From NCBI GenBank assembly GCA_001828855.1, contig MHZT01000048.1, positions 186,001-250,000 on the forward strand: 64,000 nt of DNA. Reading direction: 5' to 3'. Below the pieces are notes generated by a model. It was not told the origin of the DNA. It did no database searches and saw only the letters and a program-made list of their open reading frames with translations. Of the stretch, positions 8,946-16,881 are shown piece after piece; position 1 is the stretch's first letter; each line of letters starts with the position of its first letter. This DNA is from Rhodobacterales bacterium RIFCSPHIGHO2_02_FULL_62_130 (GTDB taxonomy: Bacteria > Pseudomonadota > Alphaproteobacteria > Rhodobacterales > Rhodobacteraceae). Position numbers and translations under genes: made by a program.

Positions 8946-8967
8946 GCCCCAAGCGCAGGCTTGGGGC
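8946..8967 (+). terminator. hairpin between binding protein and permease genes
   Basis: GCCCCAAGC (8946-8954) and GCTTGGGGC (8959-8967) make a perfect 9-base-pair stem with a GCAG loop, followed by ATTTTA. It lies between genes of one transporter and can lower permease expression relative to the binding protein, or stabilise the upstream mRNA. It ends 9 bases before the permease ATG, leaving no free ribosome site. Confidence 0.7.
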
Positions 8968-8976
8968 ATTTTACCG

Positions 8977-9774
8977 ATGACGCCCAACCCGAAACATGAC
9001 GCGGATTTCCCGTGGTGGCTGGTTATTCTGGCCACCACGGCTGCGTGGCTGTTCTATGAGGTATGGGCCAGCGACGTCTATTCCCAAGCGATGGCGACGC
9101 TGTCCAAGGGCATCTGGCTGACGGTTGTTGTCACACTGGTGGCTTACGGGATGGCCTGCGCGCTGGGGCTGGCTTTGGCGATGGCGGGGCTGTCGCGCTT
9201 TGTGGTGCTGCGGCAACTGGCGCGGTTCTATATCGAGGTGATCCGCGGCGTGCCGATCATCGTGCTGCTGCTTTATGTCGCCTTCGTGGTGTCGCCCGCC
9301 TTTGTCTATGCCTTTAACTGGGTGACGGGGCCGCTGGGGTTTGACCCGTTGAAGACGCGGGACTTTCCGCTTTTGTGGCGGGCGGTGATCGCGCTGACCA
9401 TGGCCTATTCCGCCTTTCTGGCCGAGATTTTCCGCGCGGGCCTTCAGGCCGTCGACAAAGGCCAGATCGAAGCCGCGCAGGCGCTGGGCCTGAACGGCTG
9501 GCAACGTTTTCGCCATATCGTGTTCCCGCAAGCGTTCCGGATGATCCTGCCGCCCTTGGGCAATGATTTTGTTGCCATGGTGAAGGATTCCAGTCTGGTG
9601 TCGGTGCTGGGGGTTTCGGATATCACCCAGCTCGGCAAGGTTACGGCGGCGGGGAATTTCCGCTATTTCGAGACCTATAATGTGGTGGCGCTGCTGTATC
9701 TGACCATGACGATCACGCTGTCGCTGGTGCTGCGGCGGATTGAAACTCGTCTGAAAGCGCGCTCTGAACGCTAG
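8977..9774 (+). CDS. amino-acid ABC transporter permease (HisM/GlnP family)
   Basis: A 265-residue inner-membrane permease with about five or six hydrophobic segments. The ATPase-contacting EAA loop is present as EAAQALGLNGWQRFRHIVFPQAFRMILPPLGND, preceded by RGVPIIVLLLY. It pairs with the binding protein encoded 40 bases upstream. Only one permease and no ATPase are encoded here, so the remaining parts must come from elsewhere. The ATG at 8977 has no evident Shine-Dalgarno, and the hairpin just upstream may govern its expression. Confidence 0.93.
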   Translation: MTPNPKHDADFPWWLVILATTAAWLFYEVWASDVYSQAMATLSKGIWLTVVVTLVAYGMACALGLALAMAGLSRFVVLRQLARFYIEVIRGVPIIVLLLYVAFVVSPAFVYAFNWVTGPLGFDPLKTRDFPLLWRAVIALTMAYSAFLAEIFRAGLQAVDKGQIEAAQALGLNGWQRFRHIVFPQAFRMILPPLGNDFVAMVKDSSLVSVLGVSDITQLGKVTAAGNFRYFETYNVVALLYLTMTITLSLVLRRIETRLKARSER

Positions 9775-9782
9775 CGTCGGAT

Positions 9783-9817
9783 GCGCTCCGCGCGGGAGTA
9801 TTTGGGCCAAGATGAAG
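9783..9817 (+). repeat. dispersed box repeat, copy after the permease gene
   Basis: A diverged copy (GCGCTCCGCGCGGG, AGTATTTG, GGCCAAGATGAAGG) begins 9 bases after the permease stop, in the same orientation as that gene. Confidence 0.75.
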
Positions 9818-9875
9818 GGCGCGGGCTGGACCTATCCTGCAACGCTGCCTAGGTTTGCCGCAAAGGAGACTTGCG

Positions 9876-11891
9876 ATGAATGTTTTGCTTTCGGATTGGA
9901 CCGGCGAATTTGGCCTGCCGCCCTTCGCCGCGATTTCGGATGAGGATTTCGGACCGGCCTTTGAGGCGGCGCTGGCAGAGGCGCGGGCGAATATCGCGGT
10001 GATTGCAGGGGCGACGGAGGCACCGACCTTTGCCAATACCATCGAGGCGATGGAACTGGCCGAAGGGCTGCTCGACCGTGTGGCAGGGGTGTTCTACAAC
10101 CTTGCCGGAGCCGACAGCACCCCTGCGCGCGAGGCGTTGCAGCGCGATCTGGCCCCGAAGATGAGCGCGTTTTCATCCGAGGTCACCAACAACCGCGCGC
10201 TGTTTTCTCGGATTGAAACGCTGTGGCAGGGGCGCGATGGCTTGGGTCTGACGGCAGAACAAGCGCGGGTATTGCAGCTTTACCGGCAGATGTTCGTGCG
10301 ATCTGGCGCGCTGTTGGAGGGGGCTGCGGCGGAACGGCTGACGGCGGTGAAATCGCGACTGGCGGTGCTGGGGACGCAGTTCAGCCAAAATTTGCTTGCG
10401 GATGAACGGGCTTGGTTCATGCCGCTGGCCGAGGCTGATCTGGAGGGGCTGCCCGATTTCGTCGTGGCTTCCGCCCGTGCGGCGGGCGAGGAAAAGGGCG
10501 CGGGTGGGCCGGTGGTGACACTGTCGCGGTCGCTGATCGTGCCGTTCCTGCAATTCTCGCCCCGCCGTGCCTTGCGGCAAAAGGCCTATGAGGCGTGGGT
10601 GGCGCGCGGGGCCAATGGCGACGCCAATGACAACCGCGCCATTGCCGCCGAGATATTGGCGCTGCGCCATGAGCGGGCGCAGGCCTTGGGCTATGCCAGC
10701 TTTGCCGATTACAAGCTGGAGCCAGAGATGGCGAAAACCCCCGCCGCCGTGCGCGATCTGCTGCAACGAGTGTGGACGCCTGCCAAGGCCAAGGCTATGG
10801 CCGATGCCGCCATTCTGGAGGCGCGTCTGCATGCCGATGGCATCGCAGGGCCGTTGGAGCCGTGGGACTGGCGCTATTATTCCGAACAGCGCCGCGTGGC
10901 CGAACATGATCTGGATGAGTCCGTCCTGAAACCCTATCTGGGGCTGGAGGCGATGCTGGCTGCCTGCTTCGATTGCGCCAACCGCCTGTTCGGGCTGGAG
11001 TTTCGCCCGCTGGACACGCCGCTTTACCACCCCGACGCCCGCGCTTGGGAGGTGAGCCGCGCAGGCCAGCATATCGCGGTGTTCATAGGCGACTACTTTG
11101 CGCGCGGGTCGAAACGCTCGGGAGCGTGGTGTTCTGCGATGCGGTCCCAGCGCAAGCTGGGCGGCGAGGTGCGGCCCATCGTGGTGAATATCTGCAACTT
11201 TGCCAAAGGCGATCCGGCGCTGCTGTCCTATGACGATGCGCGCACGCTGTTCCATGAATTCGGCCATGCGCTGCACCAGATGCTGTCGGATGTGACCTAC
11301 GGGTTCATTTCCGGCACCTCGGTCGCGCGGGATTTCGTCGAACTGCCCAGTCAGCTATATGAACACTGGCTGGAAGTGCCAGAGGTGCTGGAGAAACACG
11401 CGCGGCATTGGCAGACGGGGGCACCGATGCCTGCCGATATGTTGCAGCGGTTGCTGGCGGCTGGGACTTACGATCAGGGCTTTGCGACGGTGGAATTCCT
11501 GTCCTCGGCCTTTGTCGATCTGGCGTTCCACGAGGGCACGCCGCCCGCCGATCCGATGCAGAAGCAGGCCGAAGTGCTGGAGGGCTTGGGCATGCCCCGT
11601 GCGATCCGCATGCGCCACGCGACGCCGCATTTCGCGCATGTGTTCTCGGGAGACGGTTATTCCAGCGGCTACTACAGCTATATGTGGTCCGAGGTGATGG
11701 ATGCCGATGCCTTTGCCGCGTTTGAGGAGGCGGGTGATGCCTTTGATCCGGCTGTGGCGCAGCGGTTGGAGAGGTTTATCCTGTCGGCAGGCGGATCAGA
11801 AGAGCCCGATGCGCTTTACACCAAATTCCGGGGCAAGATGCCGGGGGTAGAGCCTTTGCTGAAAGGGCGGGGCTTGTTGGACGTGGCGTAA
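9876..11891 (+). CDS. M3 family metallopeptidase (oligopeptidase A / Dcp type)
   Basis: A 671-residue zinc oligopeptidase that trims short peptides in the cytoplasm (no signal peptide). The HExxH zinc motif is in FHEFGHALHQML near residue 460; downstream family segments include SGTSVARDFVELPSQLYEHW and HATPHFAHVFSGDGYSSGYYSYMWSEV. An AAAGGAG site precedes the ATG at 9876. The length matches PrlC/Dcp enzymes. It could be OpdA or dipeptidyl carboxypeptidase; the sequence alone does not decide. Confidence 0.93.
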   Translation: MNVLLSDWTGEFGLPPFAAISDEDFGPAFEAALAEARANIAVIAGATEAPTFANTIEAMELAEGLLDRVAGVFYNLAGADSTPAREALQRDLAPKMSAFSSEVTNNRALFSRIETLWQGRDGLGLTAEQARVLQLYRQMFVRSGALLEGAAAERLTAVKSRLAVLGTQFSQNLLADERAWFMPLAEADLEGLPDFVVASARAAGEEKGAGGPVVTLSRSLIVPFLQFSPRRALRQKAYEAWVARGANGDANDNRAIAAEILALRHERAQALGYASFADYKLEPEMAKTPAAVRDLLQRVWTPAKAKAMADAAILEARLHADGIAGPLEPWDWRYYSEQRRVAEHDLDESVLKPYLGLEAMLAACFDCANRLFGLEFRPLDTPLYHPDARAWEVSRAGQHIAVFIGDYFARGSKRSGAWCSAMRSQRKLGGEVRPIVVNICNFAKGDPALLSYDDARTLFHEFGHALHQMLSDVTYGFISGTSVARDFVELPSQLYEHWLEVPEVLEKHARHWQTGAPMPADMLQRLLAAGTYDQGFATVEFLSSAFVDLAFHEGTPPADPMQKQAEVLEGLGMPRAIRMRHATPHFAHVFSGDGYSSGYYSYMWSEVMDADAFAAFEEAGDAFDPAVAQRLERFILSAGGSEEPDALYTKFRGKMPGVEPLLKGRGLLDVA

Positions 11892-11895
11892 AGGC

Positions 11896-11972
11896 GGGGG
11901 CTAGCCCCCTAGTCTGTGTTTTCTGAAAGAAAACACAGACTCCCCCCCCAGAGTATTTGGGCCAAGATGAAA
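11896..11972 (+). repeat. three-part intergenic element, copy A
   Basis: Part 1 is GGGGGCTAGCCCCC (11896-11909). Part 2 is a palindrome with arms GTCTGTGTTTTCT (11912-11924) and its exact complement (11928-11940). Part 3 is the box (C-run, AGAGTATTTG, GGCCAAGATGAAA, to 11972). It starts 4 bases after the oligopeptidase stop codon in the same orientation and may serve as its terminator. It also sits at the 3' end of the convergent cdhR-like gene. Confidence 0.85.
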
Positions 11973-11975
11973 CCG

Positions 11976-12941
11976 TCAGGGGCGCAGGTTTCTGGGCGGG
12001 TGGCCAAAGGCGGTGCGGAAGGCGCGTGACAGGGTTGAGGGGGAGGAGAATCCGCAGCGCAGCGCCACCTCGGCCAAGGGGTGGCGCGTGTCGGTGATCA
12101 TCCGGCGTGCGGCGGCAAGGCGCAGGGACAGGGCGTAGGCGGCAGGTGTCAGGCCAAGATTCTCGCGGAAGATTTGCTCCAGACGGCGGCGGGACAGACC
12201 CAAGGTAGCGGCGATTTCGGCGCTGGTTTCGGGGGTATCAAGGCGGGATTCCATCCGTGCGATGGCGGCGGCCACGCGCGGATCAAGGCGCGGGTCGGGT
12301 TTGGCGGGGCTGACCTGCGGCTCATTGCCGTCGCGGGCGGTGGTGATGAAGCTGGCCGCGACTTGCAGCGCCAGCGCCGCCCCGTGCCGTGCGCGGATCA
12401 GGTGCAGCATCAGATCGGCGGCGGGGGCGGCCCCGCCTGCGGTAAAGCGCGCGCGGTCGATCACAAAGCGGTCGGGCACCACATCAACTGCGGGGTGGGC
12501 GGAGGCGAAATCCTCGTGATCCTCCCAATGCACGGTGGCGCGGTGGCCGTTCAGCAGGCCCGCCCGCGCCAGCACCCAAGCGCCTGCATCAATCCCGCCG
12601 ATGGCGGCAAAGCGCGGGGCCATGCGGGCCAGATCGCGGATCAGGGGGGCGGTGGCCATCTCGGACTGGCGAAAGCCCGCGATCACGATCAGCGCCTCGG
12701 CCCCTTCGGCAGCGGACAGCGGGCCATCGGAGGGCAGCGAAATCCCGCAGGTCAGTGGCACCGCGCGCCCGTCGGGTGACACCACACGCCAGCGGTAAAT
12801 ATCCGCGCCAAGGTGGCGGTTGGCGGCGCGCAAAGGGTCCAGCGTCGAGGCGACCTCAAGGATCGAGGCCTGTGGCAGCACCAGCAGGGCGAGGGTTAGC
12901 GGTTGCCGCGATGCAGCGAAGATCGTTGCGCTTTTTGCCAT
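11976..12941 (-). CDS. cdhR: GATase1-like/AraC family transcriptional regulator (CdhR/GlxA type)
   Basis: A 321-residue regulator. Residues 10-190 form a DJ-1/PfpI-like domain (LTLALLVLPQASILEVASTLDPLRAANR, AIGGIDAGAWVLARAGLL). Residues 230-321 hold two AraC helix-turn-helix motifs (TSAEIAATLGLSRRRLEQIFRENLG; PLAEVALRCGFSSPSTLSRAFRTAFGHPP). This architecture matches Pseudomonas CdhR, the activator of carnitine catabolism. The gene is divergent from the carnitine-degradation genes with only 73 bases between. The ATG at 12941 (MAKSATIFA) fits the family; longer frames to 13196 overlap the neighbouring gene. The specific carnitine role is inferred from context. Confidence 0.85.
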   Translation of the reverse strand: MAKSATIFAASRQPLTLALLVLPQASILEVASTLDPLRAANRHLGADIYRWRVVSPDGRAVPLTCGISLPSDGPLSAAEGAEALIVIAGFRQSEMATAPLIRDLARMAPRFAAIGGIDAGAWVLARAGLLNGHRATVHWEDHEDFASAHPAVDVVPDRFVIDRARFTAGGAAPAADLMLHLIRARHGAALALQVAASFITTARDGNEPQVSPAKPDPRLDPRVAAAIARMESRLDTPETSAEIAATLGLSRRRLEQIFRENLGLTPAAYALSLRLAAARRMITDTRHPLAEVALRCGFSSPSTLSRAFRTAFGHPPRNLRP

Positions 12942-13014
12942 GAATATTGCGTATATCGTCAAGCGTAAGCGCGCAAGCCCGCTATGCTGCGCGCAACCAC
13001 TCAGGAGGATTCCC
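12942..13014. promoter_or_regulatory. divergent promoter region cdhR / carnitine genes
   Basis: This 73-base interval must hold both promoters and the regulator's operator. It contains a small AT-rich dyad (ATAT, TGCGT, ATAT near 12943-12957) beside TTGACG on the minus strand, in otherwise GC-rich DNA. A CAGGAGGA ribosome site for the rightward gene is at 13001-13008. Confidence 0.4.
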
Positions 13015-13929
13015 ATGCCCTTGGCCATGAACCGCGAAGTTTTCATCACCTGTGCCGTCACCGGATCGGGCGGCACGCAGGACCGCAGCCCGCATGTGCC
13101 GCGCAGCCCCGAGCAGATTGCGAAATCGGCCATCGATGCCGCCAAGGCCGGTGCCGCCGTGGTGCATTGCCATGTGCGCGACCCCGAAACCGGCAAACCC
13201 AGCCGCGATGGCCGCCTTTACCGCGAAGTGACCGAGCGTATCCGTGACTCCGGCACCGATGTGGTGCTGAACCTGACGGCGGGGATGGGTGGCGACATCT
13301 ACTTCGAAGGCTCCGAGGATATGGGCCGCATGGGTCCGCGCTCGGACATGGCGGGGGCGACCGAACGGGTGGCACATGTCGTCGAATGCCGCCCCGAGAT
13401 CTGCACGCTTGATTGCGGCACGATGAACTTCAACGAGGCCGACTATGTGATGGTCAACACCCCCGGCATGTTGCGCGATATGGCGCGGCGGATGACGGCC
13501 GCGGGTGTGCGGATCGAGATCGAGGCCTTTGACACCGGCCATCTGTGGCTGGCGAAAGAACTGGCGAAAGAAGGCGTGATCCCCGCGCCGACCTTGGTGC
13601 AGTTGTGTATGGGCGTGCCGTGGGGCGCGCCGGATGATCTGAACACCTTCATGGCGATGGTCAATAATGTGCCTGCCGACTGGCATTGGTCGGCATTTTC
13701 CATCGGCCGCAACCAGATGCCCTATGTGGCGGCTTCTGTGCTGGCCGGTGGCAACGTTCGCGTCGGGCTGGAGGACAACCTGTGGCTGGACAAGGGCGTT
13801 CTGGCCACCAACGCGCAGCTTGTCGAACGCGCAGCCAGCATCATCGAAAACCTTGGCGCGCGGGTGATCACCCCTGCCGAGGTGCGGGCCAAACTGAAAC
13901 TTGAAAAGCGGGCACCGCTGGGGAAATGA
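13015..13929 (+). CDS. beta-keto acid cleavage enzyme (BKACE, DUF849), probable 3-dehydrocarnitine cleavage
   Basis: A 304-residue TIM-barrel zinc enzyme. The zinc motif HCH (VVHCHVRDPETGKPS, near residues 49-51) and the LNLTAGMGG, ECRPEICTLDCGTMNF and RVGLEDNLWLDKGV segments are typical of BKACE. The family condenses a beta-keto acid with acetyl-CoA; for dehydrocarnitine this gives acetoacetate and betainyl-CoA (CdhC reaction). The next gene encodes carnitine dehydrogenase fused to a thioesterase, which strongly supports this substrate. The stop overlaps the next start (ATGA at 13926-13929). Confidence 0.88.
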   Translation: MPLAMNREVFITCAVTGSGGTQDRSPHVPRSPEQIAKSAIDAAKAGAAVVHCHVRDPETGKPSRDGRLYREVTERIRDSGTDVVLNLTAGMGGDIYFEGSEDMGRMGPRSDMAGATERVAHVVECRPEICTLDCGTMNFNEADYVMVNTPGMLRDMARRMTAAGVRIEIEAFDTGHLWLAKELAKEGVIPAPTLVQLCMGVPWGAPDDLNTFMAMVNNVPADWHWSAFSIGRNQMPYVAASVLAGGNVRVGLEDNLWLDKGVLATNAQLVERAASIIENLGARVITPAEVRAKLKLEKRAPLGK

Positions 13930-15398
13930 GCATGACACGCAAGGCAGCAATCATTGGCGGCGGGGTTATCGGCGGCGGTTGGGCGGCACGTTTCCTGCTG
14001 AACGGCTGGAACGTCTCGGTCTTCGACCCCGACCCGCAGGCCGAGCGCAAGATCAGCGAAGTGCTGGCCAACGCCCGCGCCGCGCTTCCCGCGCTTAGTG
14101 ATATTCCGATGCCGAAGGAGGGCGCGCTCTCCTTCGCGCAGACGATTACAGAGGCCGTGGAAGGCGCGCATTACATTCAGGAATCCGTGTCCGAGCGGCT
14201 GGATCTGAAGCATCGCGTCTTTGCACAAATCCAACAATCGGCAGAACTTGGCACGCCGATTGGATCTTCGACCAGCGGGTTCAAGCCGTCCGAATTGCAG
14301 GAAGGTGCCGCCAATCCGGCGGTGATTTTCGTGGCTCACCCGTTCAACCCCGTCTACCTCTTGCCGCTGGCCGAGGTAGTGCCGTCCGCGAAATCCGACG
14401 CAGGCGTGATCGAGAACGCCAAGCAGATCCTGCGCGAGATCGGCATGTTCCCGCTGCATGTCCGCAAGGAAATCGACGCCCATATCGCCGACCGTTTCCT
14501 TGAGGCCGTCTGGCGTGAAGCGCTTTGGCTGGTGAAAGACGGTGTCGCCACCACCGAGGAAATCGACGAGGCGATCCGCATGGGTTTCGGCCTGCGCTGG
14601 GGCCAGATGGGCCTGTTTGAAACCTACCGCGTCGCGGGCGGCGAGGCGGGCATGAAGCATTTCATGGCGCAATTCGGCCCCTGCCTGACGTGGCCCTGGA
14701 CCAAGCTGATGGACGTGCCGGAATTCAACGACGAGTTGGTGGACCTGATTGCAGGCCAGTCCGACGCGCAATCCGGCCACCATACGATCCGCGAACTAGA
14801 GCGTATCCGTGACAGCAACCTGATCGGTTTCCTGCGCGCGCTGAAGGATCGCAACTGGGGCGCGGGCAAGGTGTTGCGCGAACATGACGACCGCCGCCGC
14901 ACCGCCTTCCACGAGGAAGGCCGTGGGGCAGAAGGCGCGCCAATGGTCATGGCGCAGATGCAGGTGCTGCCCGGCTGGATCGACTATAACGGCCACATGA
15001 CCGAAAGCCGCTATCTGTTTGCGGCCTCGGAAACCTGCGATGCCTTCTTGCGGCTGATCGGGGCGGATATGGATTATGTGAAGGGCGGCCACAGCTATTA
15101 CACCGCTGAAAACCACATCATGCATCTGGATGAGGCAAAGCTGGGCGACCGTCTGATCGGCACGCTGCAAGTGCTGGCGGCGGATGAAAAGCGCCTGCAT
15201 CTGTTCATTCGCATCCTGAAAGACGGCGAACCTGTGGCGACCATCGAACAGATGCTGCTGCATGTCGATATGGCCAAGGGCAAGACCTGCACCGCCGCCC
15301 AATCCGTGCTCGACCGCCTGATGCCCATCGCCGCCGCCCATGCAGGTCTGCCGCGCCCCGAGGCCGCTGGCCGCTACGTCGGTCAAAGGAAAGCCTGA
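13926..15398 (+). CDS. L-carnitine dehydrogenase fused to betainyl-CoA thioesterase
   Basis: A 490-residue two-domain protein. Residues 1-320 are a 3-hydroxyacyl-CoA-dehydrogenase-like NAD enzyme (GGGVIGGG near 11-18, VAHPFNPVYLLPLAEVV, GLRWGQMGLFETYRVAGGE), the L-carnitine 3-dehydrogenase type. Residues 340-475 are a hotdog thioesterase (PGWIDYNGHMTESRY). Pseudomonas has these as separate CdhA and CdhB; fused forms are known in Rhizobium relatives. The fusion would oxidise carnitine and hydrolyse betainyl-CoA to glycine betaine, working with the BKACE upstream. ATG at 13932 is an alternative start. Confidence 0.88.
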   Translation: MSMTRKAAIIGGGVIGGGWAARFLLNGWNVSVFDPDPQAERKISEVLANARAALPALSDIPMPKEGALSFAQTITEAVEGAHYIQESVSERLDLKHRVFAQIQQSAELGTPIGSSTSGFKPSELQEGAANPAVIFVAHPFNPVYLLPLAEVVPSAKSDAGVIENAKQILREIGMFPLHVRKEIDAHIADRFLEAVWREALWLVKDGVATTEEIDEAIRMGFGLRWGQMGLFETYRVAGGEAGMKHFMAQFGPCLTWPWTKLMDVPEFNDELVDLIAGQSDAQSGHHTIRELERIRDSNLIGFLRALKDRNWGAGKVLREHDDRRRTAFHEEGRGAEGAPMVMAQMQVLPGWIDYNGHMTESRYLFAASETCDAFLRLIGADMDYVKGGHSYYTAENHIMHLDEAKLGDRLIGTLQVLAADEKRLHLFIRILKDGEPVATIEQMLLHVDMAKGKTCTAAQSVLDRLMPIAAAHAGLPRPEAAGRYVGQRKA

Positions 15399-15401
15399 GC
15401 C

Positions 15402-16565
15402 ATGCACTTTGGACTGTCCGAAGAACAGCAGATGATCGTCGACACCACCCGCGCCTTTGTCGAGAACGAGTTGTTCCCGCATGAGGCCGAGGTGGAACGC
15501 ACCGGCGTCCTGCGCCGCGAGTTGCTGAAGGAAATCTCGCAAAAGGCTGTGGCGGCAGGGCTTTATGCCGCCAACATGCCCGAAGACGTGGGTGGCGCGG
15601 GGCTGGATACGCTGACTTGGCTGCTTTACGAAAAGGAACTGGGCAAGGCCAATTACGCGCTGCACTGGAACTGCGTGGCGCGGCCTTCGAACATCCTGTT
15701 GGCCTGCACGCCGGAACAGCGCGAGCAATACCTGTTCCCCTGCATCCGCGCCGAAAAGCACGATTGCCAAGCCATGACCGAACCCGGATCGGGGTCTGAC
15801 CTGCGCTCGATGAAGGCTTTCGCGCGGGCGGATGGCGATGATTTCATCCTGAACGGCACCAAGCATTTCATCAGCCACGCCGATGTCGCCGATTTCGCCA
15901 TCGTCTGGGTGGCCACCGGCGAAGAAGACACCCCACGCGGCCCGAAAAAGCTGATCACGGCCTTTCTGGTCGATAAAGGCACGCCGGGCTTCACTGTCCG
16001 CGACGGCTATCGCAACGTCAGCCACCGCGGCTATAACAACATGATCCTCGAATTTGACGATTGCCGGCTGAACAAGCGGCAGGTGCTGGGCGAGGTTCAC
16101 AAGGGTTTTGAAGTGGCGGGCAAATGGCTGGGCGCCACCCGCCTGCAAGTCGCCTCCACTTGCCTTGGCCGTGCGGAACGTGCGCTTGGCCACGCGATTT
16201 CCTACGCTGCGGAGCGCAAGCAATTCGGCCAGCAGATCGGTAAATTCCAAGGCATCAGCTTCAAGCTTGCCGATATGGCCATGGAATTGAAGGCCGCCGA
16301 ATTGCTGACGCGCGAGGCCGCTTGGAAATACGACCAAGGCAGCGTGACCGAAGCCGATATGTCGATGGCGAAACTGAAAGCGACAGAAGTTCTGGCCATG
16401 ATCGCGGACGAGGCGATCCAGATTCACGGCGGCATGGGCCTGATGGACGAGTTGCCGCTGGAACGCATCTGGCGCGACGCGCGGGTGGAACGCATCTGGG
16501 AAGGCACCTCGGAAATCCAGCGCCATATCATCAGCCGCGAGTTACTCCGCCCCTTGGGCGCATGA
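15402..16565 (+). CDS. acyl-CoA dehydrogenase, probable gamma-butyrobetainyl-CoA dehydrogenase
   Basis: A 387-residue FAD enzyme with the full acyl-CoA dehydrogenase fold: MTEPGSGSDLRS (substrate and FAD contact), the FGQQIGKFQ motif, QIHGGMGLMDELPLERIWRDARV and the catalytic Glu in WEGTSEIQRH (near residue 367). It starts 4 bases after the carnitine dehydrogenase stop. The neighbours encode a CoA ligase and a CaiD-like hydratase, so the likely reaction is gamma-butyrobetainyl-CoA to crotonobetainyl-CoA. The enzyme class is firm; the substrate is inferred. Confidence 0.87.
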   Translation: MHFGLSEEQQMIVDTTRAFVENELFPHEAEVERTGVLRRELLKEISQKAVAAGLYAANMPEDVGGAGLDTLTWLLYEKELGKANYALHWNCVARPSNILLACTPEQREQYLFPCIRAEKHDCQAMTEPGSGSDLRSMKAFARADGDDFILNGTKHFISHADVADFAIVWVATGEEDTPRGPKKLITAFLVDKGTPGFTVRDGYRNVSHRGYNNMILEFDDCRLNKRQVLGEVHKGFEVAGKWLGATRLQVASTCLGRAERALGHAISYAAERKQFGQQIGKFQGISFKLADMAMELKAAELLTREAAWKYDQGSVTEADMSMAKLKATEVLAMIADEAIQIHGGMGLMDELPLERIWRDARVERIWEGTSEIQRHIISRELLRPLGA

Positions 16566-16575
16566 CGCAGGCAGC

Positions 16576-16652
16576 GGGGGTTTCACACCCCCGGCTTGAT
16601 TTCCCCTAGGGGAAATCAAGCTCCCCCGTGGGATATTTAGGAACAGATGAAG
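16576..16652 (+). repeat. three-part intergenic element, copy B
   Basis: Part 1 is GGGGGTTTCACACCCCC (16576-16592). Part 2 is a perfect 28-base palindrome with arm GCTTGATTTCCCC (16594-16606, mirrored 16609-16621). Part 3 is the box CCCCCGTGGGATATTT...AACAGATGAAGG (16623-16652). It follows the acyl-CoA dehydrogenase stop in the same orientation. The 316-base gap 16566-16881 holds copies B and C facing each other with about 120 bases between them in which I recognise nothing. Confidence 0.88.
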
Positions 16653-16773
16653 GTAACGGGATGTTAATCATTCGATTCCATAACGGATCTACCGAACAGG
16701 GGGGGACCCCGATGACGGTAACAGGTGAAGATTCCCTGCCTCGTTCGATCGGGGCAGGGCGTCTTGCCAGCCA

Positions 16774-16852
16774 TTTCATCTGTTCTCAAATATCCTCGGG
16801 GAAGCCTGAATTTTCCCTTGGGAAAATTCGGGCGCGGGGGTGGAAAACCCCC
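16774..16852 (-). repeat. three-part intergenic element, copy C (inverted relative to B)
   Basis: Read on the minus strand: GGGGGTTTTCCACCCCC (16836-16852), a palindrome with 14-base arms (16804-16817 and 16820-16833, one mismatch), then the box ending AACAGATGAAA (16774-16801). Copies B and C share the unusual AACAGATGAA ending, so one probably arose from the other by local inverted duplication. No minus-strand gene ends here. Confidence 0.85.
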
Positions 16853-16881
16853 GGAGCTGCCCAAGCGCGCGGAGGTCGGGG

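Noticed and set aside
14796-16526. Minus-strand open frame of 576 codons across the carnitine dehydrogenase and acyl-CoA dehydrogenase genes
   Set aside because: It covers two well-supported genes on the other strand and has low-complexity composition typical of shadow frames.
16653-16773. Small gene between repeat copies B and C
   Set aside because: Short open frames here lack convincing ribosome sites, run into the palindromes and resemble no protein.
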